The notes beneath the pieces were generated by a model that worked only from the letters and a program-made list of their open reading frames with translations, did no database searches and was not told the DNA's origin. From the NCBI GenBank assembly GCA_016715905.1, contig JADJXI010000005.1, forward strand, positions 186,001 to 250,000: a stretch of 64,000 nucleotides of DNA, written 5' to 3'. A program made the translations under genes and the position numbers. Shown in pieces: positions 63,366 to 64,000 of this stretch. How positions within the stretch are numbered: position 1 is the stretch's first letter; each line of letters starts with the position of its first letter. The stretch comes from Sphingobacteriaceae bacterium. Lineage in GTDB: Bacteria > Bacteroidota > Bacteroidia > B-17B0 > Aurantibacillaceae.

Positions 63366-63789
63366 GGGCTATCAGCTATAACAAACATTATTAGAAATAT
63401 TGGAGATTTTCTCCTCTTCTTTTCCTTCACATTTATACTTTTCAGTTTATTCATTGAAGTAATTAAAAAATAGTAAATTAACTTTTGGATTTTTTTCGAT
63501 TAATTTTTCAATTAACAATTATCGATCTTTATTTAAGATACTTTTCTGGAATTCATAAATAGCCCTTATTCCTTCCAAAAAGTTCGATATAGTGAAGTTT
63601 TCGGGTACAAAAATCAGAGCGAGAAACAAAGCGAGAGCGAAGTTTCGAACTCTGATTTTTTTGTTTACAGTTTTTTTTATTTTATATATTTAATTACGAA
63701 TGAATCTAGCCTCAATCCATCCGATTTTACAATTAATAAGGTCAATTTTAAAATAAAATTTCTCGAGCACATTTAGTATATTTAGCTAA
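63366..63789. other. 424-bp non-coding gap
   Basis: AT-rich sequence with no convincing gene. It holds one long hairpin (63609-63660, listed separately). The last 60 nt should contain the SulP promoter, but only a poor -7 match (TATATTTA near the start codon) is visible. Confidence 0.6.
63609..63660 (+). terminator. Long hairpin with T run
   Basis: AAAAATCAGAG (63609-63619) pairs with CTCTGATTTTT (63650-63660); inside, GAAAC pairs with GTTTC around a GAGCGA-type loop. A further T run follows. It is far (243 nt) from the SRPBCC stop, so it may end that transcript late or belong to an unseen RNA. Confidence 0.5.
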
Positions 63790-64000
63790 GTGTCAAAACG
63801 TTCAACTATAGCTCTTTTTAAGTCAATTCCTACTAATTTATTTGCAGGCTTTGTAGTTTCATTGGTGGCTTTACCTCTTGGTTTGGGATTAGCAATTGCC
63901 TCTGGCGCACCACCTATTTCAGGAGTAATTTCTGCAATAGTTGGCGGAATTATTGTTTCTGTATTAGGTGGAGGAAACGTAACCATCACTGGTCCCGGCA
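63790..64000 (+). CDS. SulP-family anion transporter (partial, 5' end only)
   Basis: The frame opens at GTG 63790 and runs off the window (70 residues). It reads MSKRSTIALFKSIPTNLFAG, then VVSLVALPLGLGLAIASGAP and VISAIVGGIIVSVLGGGNVT ending ITGPG. This is the first two helices and the conserved P-x-G-L-A-x-G-x-P region of SulP sulfate/bicarbonate-type permeases. The anion cannot be told from this part. The opposite-strand frame here is a shadow. Confidence 0.85.
   Translation, partial: MSKRSTIALFKSIPTNLFAGFVVSLVALPLGLGLAIASGAPPISGVISAIVGGIIVSVLGGGNVTITGPG

Noticed and set aside
63786..63989. 67-residue minus-strand frame at the right edge
   Set aside because: Antisense to the conserved start of a SulP transporter.
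1..64000. CRISPR array, prophage, insertion sequence or rRNA operon
   Set aside because: No regular spaced repeats, integrase/transposase genes, phage structural genes or rRNA sequence were seen.

Overview
This window comes from an AT-rich member of the Bacteroidota, probably free-living and not assignable to a genus by eye. The evidence is consistent across the window: four secreted proteins end in a type IX secretion (T9SS) sorting tail with a YPNP-type motif; there are two TonB-dependent receptors; IspG is the long, insert-containing form; the gene order ExbB-ExbD-TonB-FolC is typical of the phylum; Shine-Dalgarno sites are absent; and TAnnTTTG promoter boxes stand in front of several genes. 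No phage, insertion sequence, plasmid gene or CRISPR array was seen.

Layout. 1-8.7 kb: an envelope block with a CxxxCC small protein (cut by the window edge), a TonB receptor, an MltD-like lytic transglycosylase, an ExbB/ExbD/TonB set and folC. 8.7-20 kb (minus strand): nine closely packed genes read from about 20.0 kb down. They comprise a sugar MFS transporter, a YeeE/YedE pair, GH20 hexosaminidase, glycosylasparaginase, CutC, GH92 mannosidase, a lipoprotein and ispG. The enzymes form a plausible pathway for dismantling N-linked glycans down to GlcNAc and aspartate. 20-28.3 kb: an RlmI-like methyltransferase, a PD-(D/E)XK protein, AMP nucleosidase, MeaB, a T9SS kelch-like protein, then an ECF sigma factor, a probable anti-sigma protein and a GIN-domain protein. 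28.4-45 kb: mostly envelope and housekeeping genes (T9SS amidase, patatin-Omp85 fusion, peptide-type permease, tpiA, prmA, pdxA, two amidohydrolases, a membrane cytochrome c, hflX, a GNAT). 45-51.8 kb (minus strand): a probable iron-uptake operon of DUF4856 lipoprotein, imelysin, HTTM protein, FecA-like receptor and a UbiA-like membrane protein. 51.9-54.4 kb: a T9SS FG-GAP protein, then tRNA-Gly, tRNA-Leu and a broken tRNA-Leu copy. 54.4-62.5 kb: a LytS-type propeller histidine kinase, its LytTR regulator and several small or secreted proteins. 62.5-64 kb: small proteins, an SRPBCC protein and the start of a SulP transporter.

The most interesting signals are non-coding. (1) Downstream of the LytTR regulator, two promoters 873 bp apart share an identical 42-nt block carrying two AATACTAATC direct repeats 20 bp apart, then a 23-nt spacer of conserved length but diverged sequence, then an identical -7 box. 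This is the layout expected of a LytTR operator and suggests a local regulon. (2) A tRNA-Leu remnant is identical to its intact neighbour over 63 nt, except that one GAC and one GTC are each replaced by an 18-nt palindrome with a GATAG(T/C)TATC core. (3) A shared TGTAAC-N16/17-CGTCTTA promoter precedes both the ECF sigma gene and the GIN-domain gene, with a weaker match before the mltD-like gene.

All functional calls rest on reading motifs and family resemblance from the sequence; no database search was run.
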